Below, one piece after another: positions 32,051 to 39,978 of a DNA stretch of 64,000 nucleotides. The position numbers and the translations under genes were made by a program. The stretch's first letter is position 1. Each line of letters opens with the position of its first letter. Source of the stretch: Microbacterium aurantiacum (GTDB lineage Bacteria > Actinomycetota > Actinomycetes > Actinomycetales > Microbacteriaceae); the NCBI RefSeq assembly GCF_002872075.1, contig NZ_PGGU01000005.1:62001-126000 (forward strand), in the 5' to 3' direction. The notes beneath the pieces are model-generated. The model did no database searches. It was not told where the DNA came from and was given only the letters and a program-made list of their open reading frames with translations.

Positions 32051-33277
32051 ATGAGCGAGCAGTCGGGCGCACACGGGATGCAGTTCGGCATCATGTCGGT
32101 CAGCGACATCACCCGCGACCCCGTGACGGGGGTCACGCCGAGCGAGCAGGAGCGCATCAAGGCCACGATGACGATCGCCAGGCACGCCGAAGAGGTGGGT
32201 CTCGACGTCTTCGCGATCGGTGAGCATCACAACCCGCCGTTCTGGTCGTCCAGTCCGTCGACCTTCCTCGCCGCCCTCGCGGCGCAGACAGAACGACTCA
32301 TCGTCTCGACCTCGACGACGCTGATCACGACGAACGACCCTGTGCGCATCGCCGAGGAGTACGCGATGCTGCAGCACGTCTCGGACGGCCGGATGGACCT
32401 GATGCTCGGCCGCGGCAACACCGGGCCCGTGTATCCCTGGTTCGGACAGGACATCCGCCAGGGGCTCCCGCTCGCGATCGAGAACTACGCGCTGCTGCAC
32501 AAGCTGTGGCGTGAAGACGTGGTGGACTGGGAAGGCAAGTTCCGCACTCCGCTGCAGGGCTTCACCTCGACGCCGCGTCCGCTCGACGGCATCGCGCCGT
32601 TCGTCTGGCACGGATCCATCCGCACCCCCGAGATCGCCGAGCAGGCCGCGTACTACGGCGACGGGTTCTTCGCGAACAACATCTTCTGGCCGAAGGAGCA
32701 CTACCAGCGGCTCATCGAGCTGTACCGTCAGCGCTTCGCGCACTACGGCCACGGAACGCCGGAGCAGGCGATCGTCGGACTCGGCGGACAGGTGTTCATG
32801 AGTGCGAAGTCGCAGGACGCGGTGAACCAGTTCCGCCCGTTCTTCGACAACGCCCCGGTGTACGGTCACGGCCCGAGCATGGAGGACTTCACCGAGATGA
32901 CCCCTCTGACGGTGGGCTCGCCGCAGCAGGTCATCGACCGCTACGCCGCAATGCGCGAGCACTACGGTGACTACCAGCGGCAGCTGTTCCTCATCGATCA
33001 CGCCGGGCTCCCGCTGAAGATGGTGCTCGAGCAGCTCGACATCCTCGGCTCCGAGGTCGTACCCGTGCTCCGCAAGGAGCTCGCGAAGGACCGTCCTGCG
33101 GGCGTTCCGGATGCTCCGACCCATGCCGCCCGTGTCGCGGCGGAGTTCGGCGATGGGCCCACCCGTCAGGCGCGCCCCGGCGCGAACCGCGGGGACAACC
33201 TCACCGGCGACTCGCCGTATCAGGACACTCCTGCGCCGACGGGCGCGGCATTCGGCCTCAGCCGGAAGGACGCATGA
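32051..33277 (+). CDS. LLM-class flavin monooxygenase (CE1758-like)
   Basis: A 408-residue luciferase-like flavin-dependent oxidoreductase. The (beta/alpha)8-barrel fold shows QFGIMSVSDI at the start, AEEVGLDVFAIGEHHNPPFW near residue 42, LGRGNTGPVYPWFG near 118 and GLGGQVFMSAK near 238. It needs reduced FMN, which the overlapping reductase gene can supply; this pairing is the known LLM duo (CE1758/CE1759-like). GGAG 5 nt before ATG 32051 decides the start over longer readings. The stop overlaps the next gene by four bases. The C-terminal ~40 residues are polar and low-complexity. Substrate unknown. Confidence 0.9.
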   Translation: MSEQSGAHGMQFGIMSVSDITRDPVTGVTPSEQERIKATMTIARHAEEVGLDVFAIGEHHNPPFWSSSPSTFLAALAAQTERLIVSTSTTLITTNDPVRIAEEYAMLQHVSDGRMDLMLGRGNTGPVYPWFGQDIRQGLPLAIENYALLHKLWREDVVDWEGKFRTPLQGFTSTPRPLDGIAPFVWHGSIRTPEIAEQAAYYGDGFFANNIFWPKEHYQRLIELYRQRFAHYGHGTPEQAIVGLGGQVFMSAKSQDAVNQFRPFFDNAPVYGHGPSMEDFTEMTPLTVGSPQQVIDRYAAMREHYGDYQRQLFLIDHAGLPLKMVLEQLDILGSEVVPVLRKELAKDRPAGVPDAPTHAARVAAEFGDGPTRQARPGANRGDNLTGDSPYQDTPAPTGAAFGLSRKDA

Positions 33278-33921
33278 TGACCACGCGCCGTATCGCCGTC
33301 GTCTCGGCGGGTCTGTCCAACCCCTCGTCCACCCGGATGCTCGCGGATCGGCTGGCAGCGGAGACGCTGAGGGCCCTGGCGGCCGAGGGCATCGAGGCGA
33401 GTGTGGACGTGATCGAGTTGCGCGACTACGCGCACGACATCACGAACAACATGCTCACCGGATTCGCGCCGCCAGCGCTGGAGACGGCGATCAACACCGT
33501 CATCTCGGCGGATGCGCTGATCGCGGTCACGCCGATCTTCTCGACCAGTTACTCGGGGCTGTTCAAGTCGTTCATCGACGTGCTCGACCCCGACTCGCTG
33601 GCCGGCAAGCCTGTGCTGATCGGCGCGAACGCCGGGACCGCGCGCCATTCCCTGGCGATCGACTACGCGATCCGCCCGCTTTTCGCCTACCTGCACGCCG
33701 AGCCCGTCTCGACCGGCGTGTTCGCGGCGTCCAGCGACTGGGGTGGCGCGGGCGACGACGTCGCACCGCTCGCGAAGCGGGTGGAGAAGGGCGCGCGGGA
33801 GCTCGCCGAGGCGATCGCGCGGCGGAAGGCGACTGTGGTCGCCGACCCCTACGACCCGACGACCTATCTCGGCGAAGGACGCTCCTTCGGTCATATGCTC
33901 GGCGGCCTCGCGGGGGAGTGA
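33274..33921 (+). CDS. NAD(P)H-dependent FMN reductase (CE1759-like)
   Basis: A 215-residue flavodoxin-fold reductase. It opens RIAVVSAGLSNPSSTRMLAD, the phosphate-binding loop of the family, and has AVTPIFSTSYSGLFKSFID near residue 89, typical of NADPH-dependent FMN reductases. It reduces FMN to feed the adjacent monooxygenase. The start (ATG 33274, or ATG 33277) overlaps the preceding stop, so the two proteins should be made in step. The flavin supply link fits ribH with its FMN riboswitch 1.3 kb away. Confidence 0.9.
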   Translation: MMTTRRIAVVSAGLSNPSSTRMLADRLAAETLRALAAEGIEASVDVIELRDYAHDITNNMLTGFAPPALETAINTVISADALIAVTPIFSTSYSGLFKSFIDVLDPDSLAGKPVLIGANAGTARHSLAIDYAIRPLFAYLHAEPVSTGVFAASSDWGGAGDDVAPLAKRVEKGARELAEAIARRKATVVADPYDPTTYLGEGRSFGHMLGGLAGE

Positions 33922-33991
33922 CCTGCCGACTGCGTTCTCCATGCGCCCGCCGCGGGTCAGAATGGAACACCACACCTCTGAATGGAGACGC

Positions 33992-34741
33992 ATGGAGATC
34001 GCAGTCGCAGGCGGCACCGGCATCGTCGGCACCGAAGTCGTGCGGGTGGCACAGCAACGCGGCCACCGTGTCCGTGTCCTGACCAGAGGCAACCGCGTCG
34101 ACGTGCAGAGCGGAGAGGGCCTCGACGCGGCGCTGGAGGGCGCCGATGCCGTGATCGACGCGCTCAGCGTCGTCACGCAGAGCGCCCGCACGTCGAGCGA
34201 TTTCTTCACCAGAACCACGGCGAAGATGCTCGCCGCCGAGCAGCGCGCAGGAGTCGGTCATCACGTCGCCCTGTCGATCGTCGGCGTCGATCGTGCGCCG
34301 CACGCGTACTACGCCGGCAAGCTCGCGCAGGAGCAGGCGGTGCAGTCCGGTCAGACGCCGTGGACGATATTGCGCGCCACGCAGTTCCACGACTTCTCGG
34401 CGCAGATGCACCGCAGAGCCGCTGTCGGCCCGCTGCACCTGGCGGTGCGGATGCGGACGCAGCCGGTGTCGGTCATCGAGGTCGCGCAACGGCTCGTCGA
34501 CCTGACCGAGGCCGCGCCCGCGGGCCGTGCGCGCGACCTCGCCGGCCCCCACGAGGAAGACCTCGCCGAGATGATGAGGTCGTGGGCGCGGCACACCGGC
34601 CGAGAAGGCTGGATGCCGGCGATAGCGCTTCCCGGCGCGTTCGGACGCGCGATGCGCGACGGCAGCATGCTTCCCGATGACGACGCCGAACGCGGAACCG
34701 TGACCTTCGCGAACTGGCTCGCCTCGCAGCCGCAGCGCTGA
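33992..34741 (+). CDS. NAD(P)-binding NmrA-like protein
   Basis: A 249-residue Rossmann-fold protein of the NmrA/atypical SDR group. The cofactor loop GGTGIVG is at residues 7-13, and EGADAVIDALSV follows near 48. The classical SDR Tyr-x-x-x-Lys dyad appears only as YYAGKLAQEQ near 110 (Tyr-x-Gly-Lys spacing as in atypical SDRs). GGAGACGC precedes ATG 33992. The gene follows the flavin pair by 70 nt and may belong to the same transcript. It could be a redox sensor or an oxidoreductase; the substrate is unknown. Confidence 0.82.
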   Translation: MEIAVAGGTGIVGTEVVRVAQQRGHRVRVLTRGNRVDVQSGEGLDAALEGADAVIDALSVVTQSARTSSDFFTRTTAKMLAAEQRAGVGHHVALSIVGVDRAPHAYYAGKLAQEQAVQSGQTPWTILRATQFHDFSAQMHRRAAVGPLHLAVRMRTQPVSVIEVAQRLVDLTEAAPAGRARDLAGPHEEDLAEMMRSWARHTGREGWMPAIALPGAFGRAMRDGSMLPDDDAERGTVTFANWLASQPQR

Positions 34742-34748
34742 CCGCAGA

Positions 34749-34766
34749 GACGGCGTGTCCGCCGTC
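34749..34766 (+). terminator. Small hairpin after the NmrA-like gene
   Basis: GACGGCG (34749-34755) pairs with CGCCGTC (34760-34766) around TGTC. It lies in the 39-nt gap between convergent genes. Confidence 0.5.
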
Positions 34767-34780
34767 GGAGTCGGGCCGGT

Positions 34781-35215
34781 TCAGCCGATCGAGGACAGGC
34801 TCTCGAGCGTCTTCGCGACCGCATCCGCCAGTTCGCGGCCCTTCAGCTCGAAATGCCGGCCGAAGTAGTCCCTGTGCTCCTGGTGCTCATGGAAGTTGTG
34901 GGGTGTGAGCACGCCCGAGAACACGGGGACATCCGACTCGAGCTGCACGCGCATCAGGGAGTCGACGACCGTGGAGGCGACGAAGTCGTGACGGTAGATG
35001 CCGCCGTCGACCACGAGAGCACATGTCGCGATGGCGTCGTAGCCGCCACTTCGAGCCAATCGTTGCACGTGCAGCGGGATCTCGAAAGCACCGGGGACGC
35101 GGATCACCCCCACGTCCTCGAAGCCGAGCGACGCGAGTCGTGCGCCGAAGGACACGACGGCCCGCTCCACGATGTCTGCGTGCCATTCGGCGGCGACGAT
35201 GGCGATTCTGGACAT
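34781..35215 (-). CDS. ribH: Lumazine synthase, type II (RibH2-like)
   Basis: Condenses the pyrimidine-dione and dihydroxybutanone-phosphate precursors to 6,7-dimethyl-8-ribityllumazine, the penultimate riboflavin step. The 144-residue product opens AIVAAEWHADIVERAVVSFG and has VPGAFEIPLHVQRLAR near residue 40, VVDGGIYRHDFVAS near 68 and LTPHNFHEHQEHRDYF near 102. These segments resemble the Brucella-type RibH2 rather than the standard RibH. The gene stands alone and is preceded, only 15 nt upstream of ATG 35215, by an FMN riboswitch, so flavin level should control it. Other ribosynthesis genes are not nearby. Confidence 0.9.
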   Translation of the reverse strand: MSRIAIVAAEWHADIVERAVVSFGARLASLGFEDVGVIRVPGAFEIPLHVQRLARSGGYDAIATCALVVDGGIYRHDFVASTVVDSLMRVQLESDVPVFSGVLTPHNFHEHQEHRDYFGRHFELKGRELADAVAKTLESLSSIG

Positions 35216-35230
35216 GATGATCGTTCCCTT

Positions 35231-35363
35231 CGTCCTCTTCCATCCGGACTCTGACCGTCGGCCCCGGAATCACACCGGGTCTGCGGGCTCCACCGTGGAA
35301 TCCGCTCGCGGGCTTCGCGGACGAGCCGCGTCACCGCCGGTGGGGAATCTCGCCCCGCCCTGA
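35231..35363 (-). promoter_or_regulatory. FMN riboswitch (RFN element) controlling ribH
   Basis: On the minus strand the conserved RFN blocks occur in order: AGGGCGGGGCGAGATTCCCC, ACCGGCGGTGA, AGCCCGCGAGCG, GATTCCGGGGCCGACGGT and AGTCCGGATGGAAGAGGACG. Together these form the multi-stem FMN aptamer. The aptamer ends immediately before GAAGGGAA, the likely ribosome-binding site of ribH, with no terminator hairpin between, so translational control is the likely mechanism. Confidence 0.95.
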
Positions 35364-35377
35364 GGACATACGGCACG

Positions 35378-35383
35378 AGAGTA
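35378..35383 (-). promoter_or_regulatory. Probable -10 of the riboswitch-ribH transcript
   Basis: TACTCT on the minus strand is placed so that transcription would start about 7 nt before the first conserved riboswitch block. No clear -35 is visible. Confidence 0.45.
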
Positions 35384-35394
35384 CCAGTGTCGCC

Positions 35395-36096
35395 TCACGG
35401 CGCCTGATGACCGCCCCGGTTCCAGCGGTACTCGGTTTCGGGACGCCCGCGAGCGCCGTAGCGCGCTGTGCGCCTCAGCGTCCCCTCGGCCACGAGGTGT
35501 TCCAGATAGCGACGCGCCGCGACGCGTGACATGCCGAGGATCTCGCCGACCTCGCTCGCCGAGAGTGCGTCTGAAGACCGCATCGCCGCCGTGATGCTCT
35601 CCAGCGAGGCCGGGGACAGGCCCTTCGGCACCGGGATCGATCCGGTCGGCCGCGCCGCGCCCAGGAGGGCGTCGATCTCGGCCTGCGTCGCTTCTCCATC
35701 TGTCGAGTGCGACTGCGCGAGGTAGGCGCGATACTGCTCGAGTCGCTCGCGGAACGTCGCGAAGGTGAACGGCTTCACCAGGTACTGGAAGACGCCGAGA
35801 GCGGCCATCTGACGCACGACCTCGGCGTCTCGCACGCCGGTGATGGCGATGACGTCCACGGCGGCGGAGCGCGCGCGCAGCGTACGCAGCACATCGAGCC
35901 CTGAGCCGTCCGGCATCGTCATGTCCAGGAGCACGAGGTCGATCGGGCGCTCGATGGCTTGATCGAGTACAGCGGTGAGCGCGGCCCTCGCGCCCGTGCA
36001 TTCGCCGGCCACGGTGAACCCGTCGAGGCGGTCGATGTAGTCGCGGTGGAGTTCCAGTGTCAGGAGATCGTCGTCCACGAGCAGGGTGCGGATCAT
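35395..36096 (-). CDS. Response regulator, CitB/DctR-like
   Basis: A 233-residue two-component regulator. The receiver domain has the acidic pair (LLVDDDLLT), the phosphoacceptor Asp in LVLLDMTMPDGSG near residue 58 and the conserved Lys in YLVKPF near 109. The C-terminal part carries a winged/HTH element, ASEVGEILGMSRVAARRYLE, near 180. This layout matches CitB/DcuR/DctR regulators of C4-dicarboxylate or citrate uptake. Its ATG overlaps the stop of the sensor kinase gene (ATGA), and the divergent neighbour is a dicarboxylate carrier, which is its obvious target. Confidence 0.92.
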   Translation of the reverse strand: MIRTLLVDDDLLTLELHRDYIDRLDGFTVAGECTGARAALTAVLDQAIERPIDLVLLDMTMPDGSGLDVLRTLRARSAAVDVIAITGVRDAEVVRQMAALGVFQYLVKPFTFATFRERLEQYRAYLAQSHSTDGEATQAEIDALLGAARPTGSIPVPKGLSPASLESITAAMRSSDALSASEVGEILGMSRVAARRYLEHLVAEGTLRRTARYGARGRPETEYRWNRGGHQAP

Positions 36097-37379
36097 GGCT
36101 TCCTCCGTGCGGACGAAGCAGCGGGCAGCGTGACGTGGAATGTGGTCGGGTCACCCGTGATCCGCACCGAACCACCCGCCTCTGCGACGACCGACCGGAC
36201 GAGAGCCAGGCCGACTCCGCGTCCCTGCGAGCCGGACGGCTTGGTGGAGTAGCCGTGGGTGAAGATCTGCTCGCGCAGGCCGTCGGGAACCCCGGAGCCG
36301 CTGTCGGAGACCCCGATCAGCAGCGCGCCCTCATCGGTGCGGCTCAGGGACACCTCCACCCACCGATCGGAGGCCTCCACGGCGGCATCCATGGCGTTGT
36401 CGATGAGGTTGCCCAGCACCGAGACGCTGTCGACGGTGGAGAGCGACGAACGCGGAGCGTCCGGCTCGATGCGCGCACGCCAGTCGATGCCCCGCTCCTT
36501 GGCCTGCGACGCCTTTCCCAGTAGAAGCGCGCCGACGGCGGGGTCGCCGTGGCGGCGAGCGGTGACCTGGTCCACGAGGGACTGGCTCTGACGAGAAGTC
36601 TCGGTGAGGATCTCGATCGCCTCTTCGGTGCGGCCCAGCTCCAGCAGCGCGACGGCGGTGTGCATCCGATTGCCATGCTCATGGGTCTGGGCGCGCAATG
36701 CCTCGCCGAGCGTTCGGATGGACTCGTAGGACGAGACGGCATCCCGCAGCTGTCCCGGCGGCAGGTCGCCGGCGATGCGCCGCGTGAAGCGCCGGGCGAG
36801 CCACGCACCGATCACGCCGACCGCAAGCACCGACATCGCGACGCCGAGCGACAGCGGCAGGCGCCGCACGAGGGTCTCGGCGATCGATTCCACGGTCACT
36901 CCGGCGGCGACCCAGCCGATCAGAGCTTCGCCCCCCGGGGAAAGGATCGGCACGATCGTCCGCACGGATGGTCCGAGGGTGCCGGTGAACACCTCCGTGC
37001 GCGGCTCGGGGGCGGCGGGGATCGTGCCCAGGTACCGGCCGCCGATCTCGTCGGGGTCCGGATGCGTGATGCGCACGCCGTCCGGCGTCATCACCGTGAT
37101 GAAGTCGAGGCCGGCGGCGTCCGCCACGTCCAGGACGTACGGTTCGAGCGCACGCGTCGCAGCATCGAGGTCGCCGGCGGCGAGCGCGTCGATCGCGGCG
37201 GGCGATTCCGCGATCGCGATGGCTGTCGCGCTCGTGACGCGTTCCGCCTCGGCGTGCGTCGCACGCTGCGCCTCGATCACCAGGAAGACGGCCACCAGAG
37301 CGCCCACCAGCACGCCGACGAGGAGCAGGACGATGAACACGCGAGATGCGGCGCTTCGAGCCTCGGAGGCGCGTGCCAT
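36093..37379 (-). CDS. Sensor histidine kinase, CitA/DcuS-like
   Basis: A 428-residue membrane kinase. One helix is near residue 15-40, an extracytoplasmic PAS/Cache-like sensor domain runs to about 170 (DFITVMTPDGVRITHPDP), a second helix is near 175-200, and the cytoplasmic part has the phosphoacceptor region QTHEHGNRMHTAVALLELG, N-box NLIDNAMDAAVE, G1 SDSGSGVP and G2 GRGVGLALV. This is the CitA/DcuS/DctS type that senses external dicarboxylates or citrate. GGAG precedes ATG 37379 by 5 nt. It is coupled to its response regulator by a 4-bp overlap. Confidence 0.92.
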   Translation of the reverse strand: MARASEARSAASRVFIVLLLVGVLVGALVAVFLVIEAQRATHAEAERVTSATAIAIAESPAAIDALAAGDLDAATRALEPYVLDVADAAGLDFITVMTPDGVRITHPDPDEIGGRYLGTIPAAPEPRTEVFTGTLGPSVRTIVPILSPGGEALIGWVAAGVTVESIAETLVRRLPLSLGVAMSVLAVGVIGAWLARRFTRRIAGDLPPGQLRDAVSSYESIRTLGEALRAQTHEHGNRMHTAVALLELGRTEEAIEILTETSRQSQSLVDQVTARRHGDPAVGALLLGKASQAKERGIDWRARIEPDAPRSSLSTVDSVSVLGNLIDNAMDAAVEASDRWVEVSLSRTDEGALLIGVSDSGSGVPDGLREQIFTHGYSTKPSGSQGRGVGLALVRSVVAEAGGSVRITGDPTTFHVTLPAASSARRKP

Positions 37380-37526
37380 CGAAACTCCTTCGGCTCGTGA
37401 CGTGTTCGCCAGTGACCAATACGACCACAAATGGTGCCTCTGTGTGAAGTCGATGACGCTGTTCCTACCGTCGGCGTTGACGCAGGCGGCCATGTGACGA
37501 CGAAGTTCATGTTCAAGGAGGACACG

Positions 37527-38966
37527 ATGGCCATCACGACGGGATTCTCTCTCCCCGGGTACAACTCGCGACGCGGCAAGCAGGCCTGGGACCGGCACAC
37601 CTGGCTGTACGTCTCGGTGATCATCGCCGTCGTGCTCGGCGCGGCGGTGGGACTCATCTGGCCCGAGGTCGGCCAGAGCTTCGAGCCCCTCGGCAAGGGC
37701 TTCGTCGCCCTGATCAAGATGATGATCGCCCCGATCATCTTCTGCACGATCGTCGTCGGAGTCGGATCGATCGCCAAGGCCGCCACGGTCGGCAAGATCG
37801 GCGGCCTCGCACTGCTGTACTTCATGGTGATGTCGACGTTCGCCCTCGCCATCGGTCTCGTGGTGGGCAACATCATCCACCCCGGCGCGGGGCTCGACAT
37901 GACCTCCTCCACCTACGACGGGGAGACGGGGGAGGCGAAGACGACCCAGGAGTTCATCCTCGGCATCATCCCGACCACCTTCTTCTCTGCCTTCACCGGC
38001 GAGAGCGTGCTGCAGGTGCTGTTCATCGCGCTGCTGGCCGGCTTCGCTCTGCAGGGCCTCGGCGACCGCGGCGCCCCGATCATGGATGCGGTGAAGAACC
38101 TGCAGAAGCTGGTCTTCCGCATCCTCGGGATGATCCTCTGGCTCGCACCGCTCGGCGCGTTCGGTGCGATCGCCGCCGTCGTCGGGAAGACCGGCATCGC
38201 CGCGATCTGGAGCCTCGGCATCCTGATGATCGCGTTCTACGTCACCTGCATCCTCTTCATCGCGGTCGTCCTCGGGACGCTGCTCTGGGTCGTGACGCGG
38301 GTCAACATCCTCAGCCTCATGAAGTACCTGGGGCGGGAGTACCTGCTGATCGTCGGCACGTCGTCGTCGGAGTCGGCGCTGCCACGACTGATCGCGAAGA
38401 TGGAGCACGTCGGCGTCTCGAAGCCCGTCGTCGGGATCACCGTTCCCACCGGCTACTCGTTCAACCTGGACGGCACGGCGATCTACCTCACCATGGCCTC
38501 CCTCTTCATCGCGACGGGGATGGGGCAGCCGATGTCGATCGGCGAGCAGATCGGCCTGCTGGTGTTCATGATCATCGCGAGCAAGGGCGCAGCCGGTGTC
38601 ACGGGTGCGGGACTCGCGACCCTCGCCGGTGGTCTCCAGGCCTACCGGCCCGACCTCGTCGACGGCGTGGGCGTGATCGTCGGCATCGACCGGTTCATGT
38701 CGGAGGGCCGCGCGCTGACCAACTTCACCGGCAACGCGGTGGCGACACTGCTCATCGGCACCTGGACGAAGCAGATCGACCGCGACAGGGTCCGGCAGGT
38801 GCTGAGCGGCGAGCTTCCGTTCGACGAATCTTCGCTCGACGGCGTCGATGAGCACGGCATGTCCGATGAGCGTCAGGCCGCCGATACCCAGGAACTCGGC
38901 GAGTCGGCGCTGGCCGAGATGGCGGCCAAGGAGCAGCGGGCGCGGGAGCGCGTCTCCGGGCGCTGA
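37527..38966 (+). CDS. dctA: C4-dicarboxylate/cation symporter (DctA family)
   Basis: A 479-residue DAACS-family symporter that takes up succinate, fumarate or malate with protons or sodium. Family features: MMIAPIIFCTIVVGVGSI near residue 62, ESALPRLIAKMEHVG near 285, GYSFNLDGTAIYLTMASLF near 309 and GAAGVTGAGLATLA near 353. There are about eight helices plus two re-entrant loops. AAGGAGGACACG precedes ATG 37527, which favours it over the longer reading from 37431. It is divergent from the kinase/regulator pair that probably induces it. A 20-bp hairpin follows. Confidence 0.93.
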   Translation: MAITTGFSLPGYNSRRGKQAWDRHTWLYVSVIIAVVLGAAVGLIWPEVGQSFEPLGKGFVALIKMMIAPIIFCTIVVGVGSIAKAATVGKIGGLALLYFMVMSTFALAIGLVVGNIIHPGAGLDMTSSTYDGETGEAKTTQEFILGIIPTTFFSAFTGESVLQVLFIALLAGFALQGLGDRGAPIMDAVKNLQKLVFRILGMILWLAPLGAFGAIAAVVGKTGIAAIWSLGILMIAFYVTCILFIAVVLGTLLWVVTRVNILSLMKYLGREYLLIVGTSSSESALPRLIAKMEHVGVSKPVVGITVPTGYSFNLDGTAIYLTMASLFIATGMGQPMSIGEQIGLLVFMIIASKGAAGVTGAGLATLAGGLQAYRPDLVDGVGVIVGIDRFMSEGRALTNFTGNAVATLLIGTWTKQIDRDRVRQVLSGELPFDESSLDGVDEHGMSDERQAADTQELGESALAEMAAKEQRARERVSGR

Positions 38967-38985
38967 GCCGCACCGACCCAAGTGG

Positions 38986-39029
38986 TGAAGGATGCGGGAG
39001 CAGGCGGACGCCTGCTCCCGCATCCTTCA
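38986..39029. terminator. Strong terminator after dctA
   Basis: A perfect 20-bp stem (38986-39005 with 39010-39029) with a 4-nt loop. It is between dctA and the convergent DUF5302 gene and can act in both directions. Confidence 0.88.
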
Positions 39030-39034
39030 TGCGG

Positions 39035-39214
39035 TCAACCGCTCTTGCGTCGGAACTCGCGCCGCGTCTGCGGGGCTGCGGGGCCACCGTGCACGGCGGA
39101 ATCGCCGTCGAGGTGAGCCTCGCCCTGCCGGTGGTGCGCGTTCTTCTTCTCGAGCGCTTCCTTGAACTTGCGCTTCATGTCCTCAGAGGAGGAGGCGCTT
39201 TCTTCGGTGCTCAT
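39035..39214 (-). CDS. DUF5302-like small protein (59 residues)
   Basis: A short reading frame encoding a highly charged 59-residue protein: Glu/Ser-rich start (MSTEESASSSEDMKRKFKEA), a Lys-rich helix, then a His/Gly/Pro segment and the basic ending RREFRRKSG. This pattern matches the actinobacterial DUF5302 family, which has no known function. A TAGGCT hexamer lies 7 nt before ATG 39214, so it is probably a leaderless message. Confidence 0.78.
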   Translation of the reverse strand: MSTEESASSSEDMKRKFKEALEKKNAHHRQGEAHLDGDSAVHGGPAAPQTRREFRRKSG

Positions 39215-39221
39215 GCTGGTC

Positions 39222-39227
39222 AGCCTA
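39222..39227 (-). promoter_or_regulatory. -10 hexamer for the DUF5302-like gene
   Basis: TAGGCT on the minus strand ends 7 nt before ATG 39214. Confidence 0.55.
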
Positions 39228-39253
39228 TGTCACCGCGATGGCCGAGGGGGAGA

Positions 39254-39838
39254 TCACGTCCGCATCCGCCGGAGGATCAGGTCGATGAGAAGCCCGATTC
39301 CGACGGCGATGACGATGGATGCGGGCACGGCCACGAGCGGCCCACCGGGGACGATCGCGGCGACCGCAGCACCGACCGACGCCTGGTAGACGGCCCAGCC
39401 GGTGGCTGCGACCGCGACGAGAGCGAGGTAGCGCGGCGGGTGGATGCGGGACGCCCCCGCGACGAGATTGATCGCCAGGCGGGCGAACGGCACGAATCGC
39501 GCGGTGAACAGCACCGTCGCCGTCCCGCTGTCCAGGCGCCGTCTGGCCCAGTCCAGAGCGAGCTGCACGCGCGGCACCCGCATCCAGCGCCACCGCTCGG
39601 TGCCCACCGCCCGTCCGATCAGGTAGCAGGTGACATCGCCGAGCGTCGCGGCTACGGCAGCGCAGACGATCACCGCCGGCAACGGCGGTGCGCCGTTCGT
39701 CACTGACAAGGCGCCGAGAGCGGTGACCGCGATCTCACCGGGGATCACCACGAAGAACGCGTCGCCGAGGACGAGGAGGCTCATCAGGACGAGAGCCCAG
39801 GGTCCGGTCAGCAGTTCGGCGAGGACGTCGGTCGGCAC
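39254..39838 (-). CDS. DedA-family membrane protein
   Basis: A 194-residue protein of the DedA/SNARE-associated (VTT) family with about five hydrophobic segments. It shows VVIPGEIAVTALGAL near residue 30, GDVTCYLIGRAVG near 66 and the conserved FTARFVPFARLAINLVAG near 110, whose Arg-containing re-entrant loop is characteristic. Family members affect membrane potential and lipid-carrier (undecaprenyl phosphate) recycling. The start is a GTG at 39838 with no strong ribosome-binding site. The divergent neighbour is a glycosyltransferase fusion, which could share a lipid-linked substrate, though that is inference. Confidence 0.83.
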   Translation of the reverse strand: MPTDVLAELLTGPWALVLMSLLVLGDAFFVVIPGEIAVTALGALSVTNGAPPLPAVIVCAAVAATLGDVTCYLIGRAVGTERWRWMRVPRVQLALDWARRRLDSGTATVLFTARFVPFARLAINLVAGASRIHPPRYLALVAVAATGWAVYQASVGAAVAAIVPGGPLVAVPASIVIAVGIGLLIDLILRRMRT

Positions 39839-39978
39839 GTGGTCAACTGTGCGGGTTCCGGGTGAACGGGAACCAAAGAGCGGATAGCCGGTGACCGGCG
39901 TTCCAGCATCCGGTGAACATCTGGTGGCCGGGGCCGATTCCGGTGTTCGTCCTGCGACCGCACCCCCATCCTGAGGGT

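Noticed and set aside
37380..39023. Upstream extension of the kinase frame to 976 codons
   Set aside because: The extension runs antisense through dctA and the terminator. A good ribosome-binding site at ATG 37379 defines the real start.
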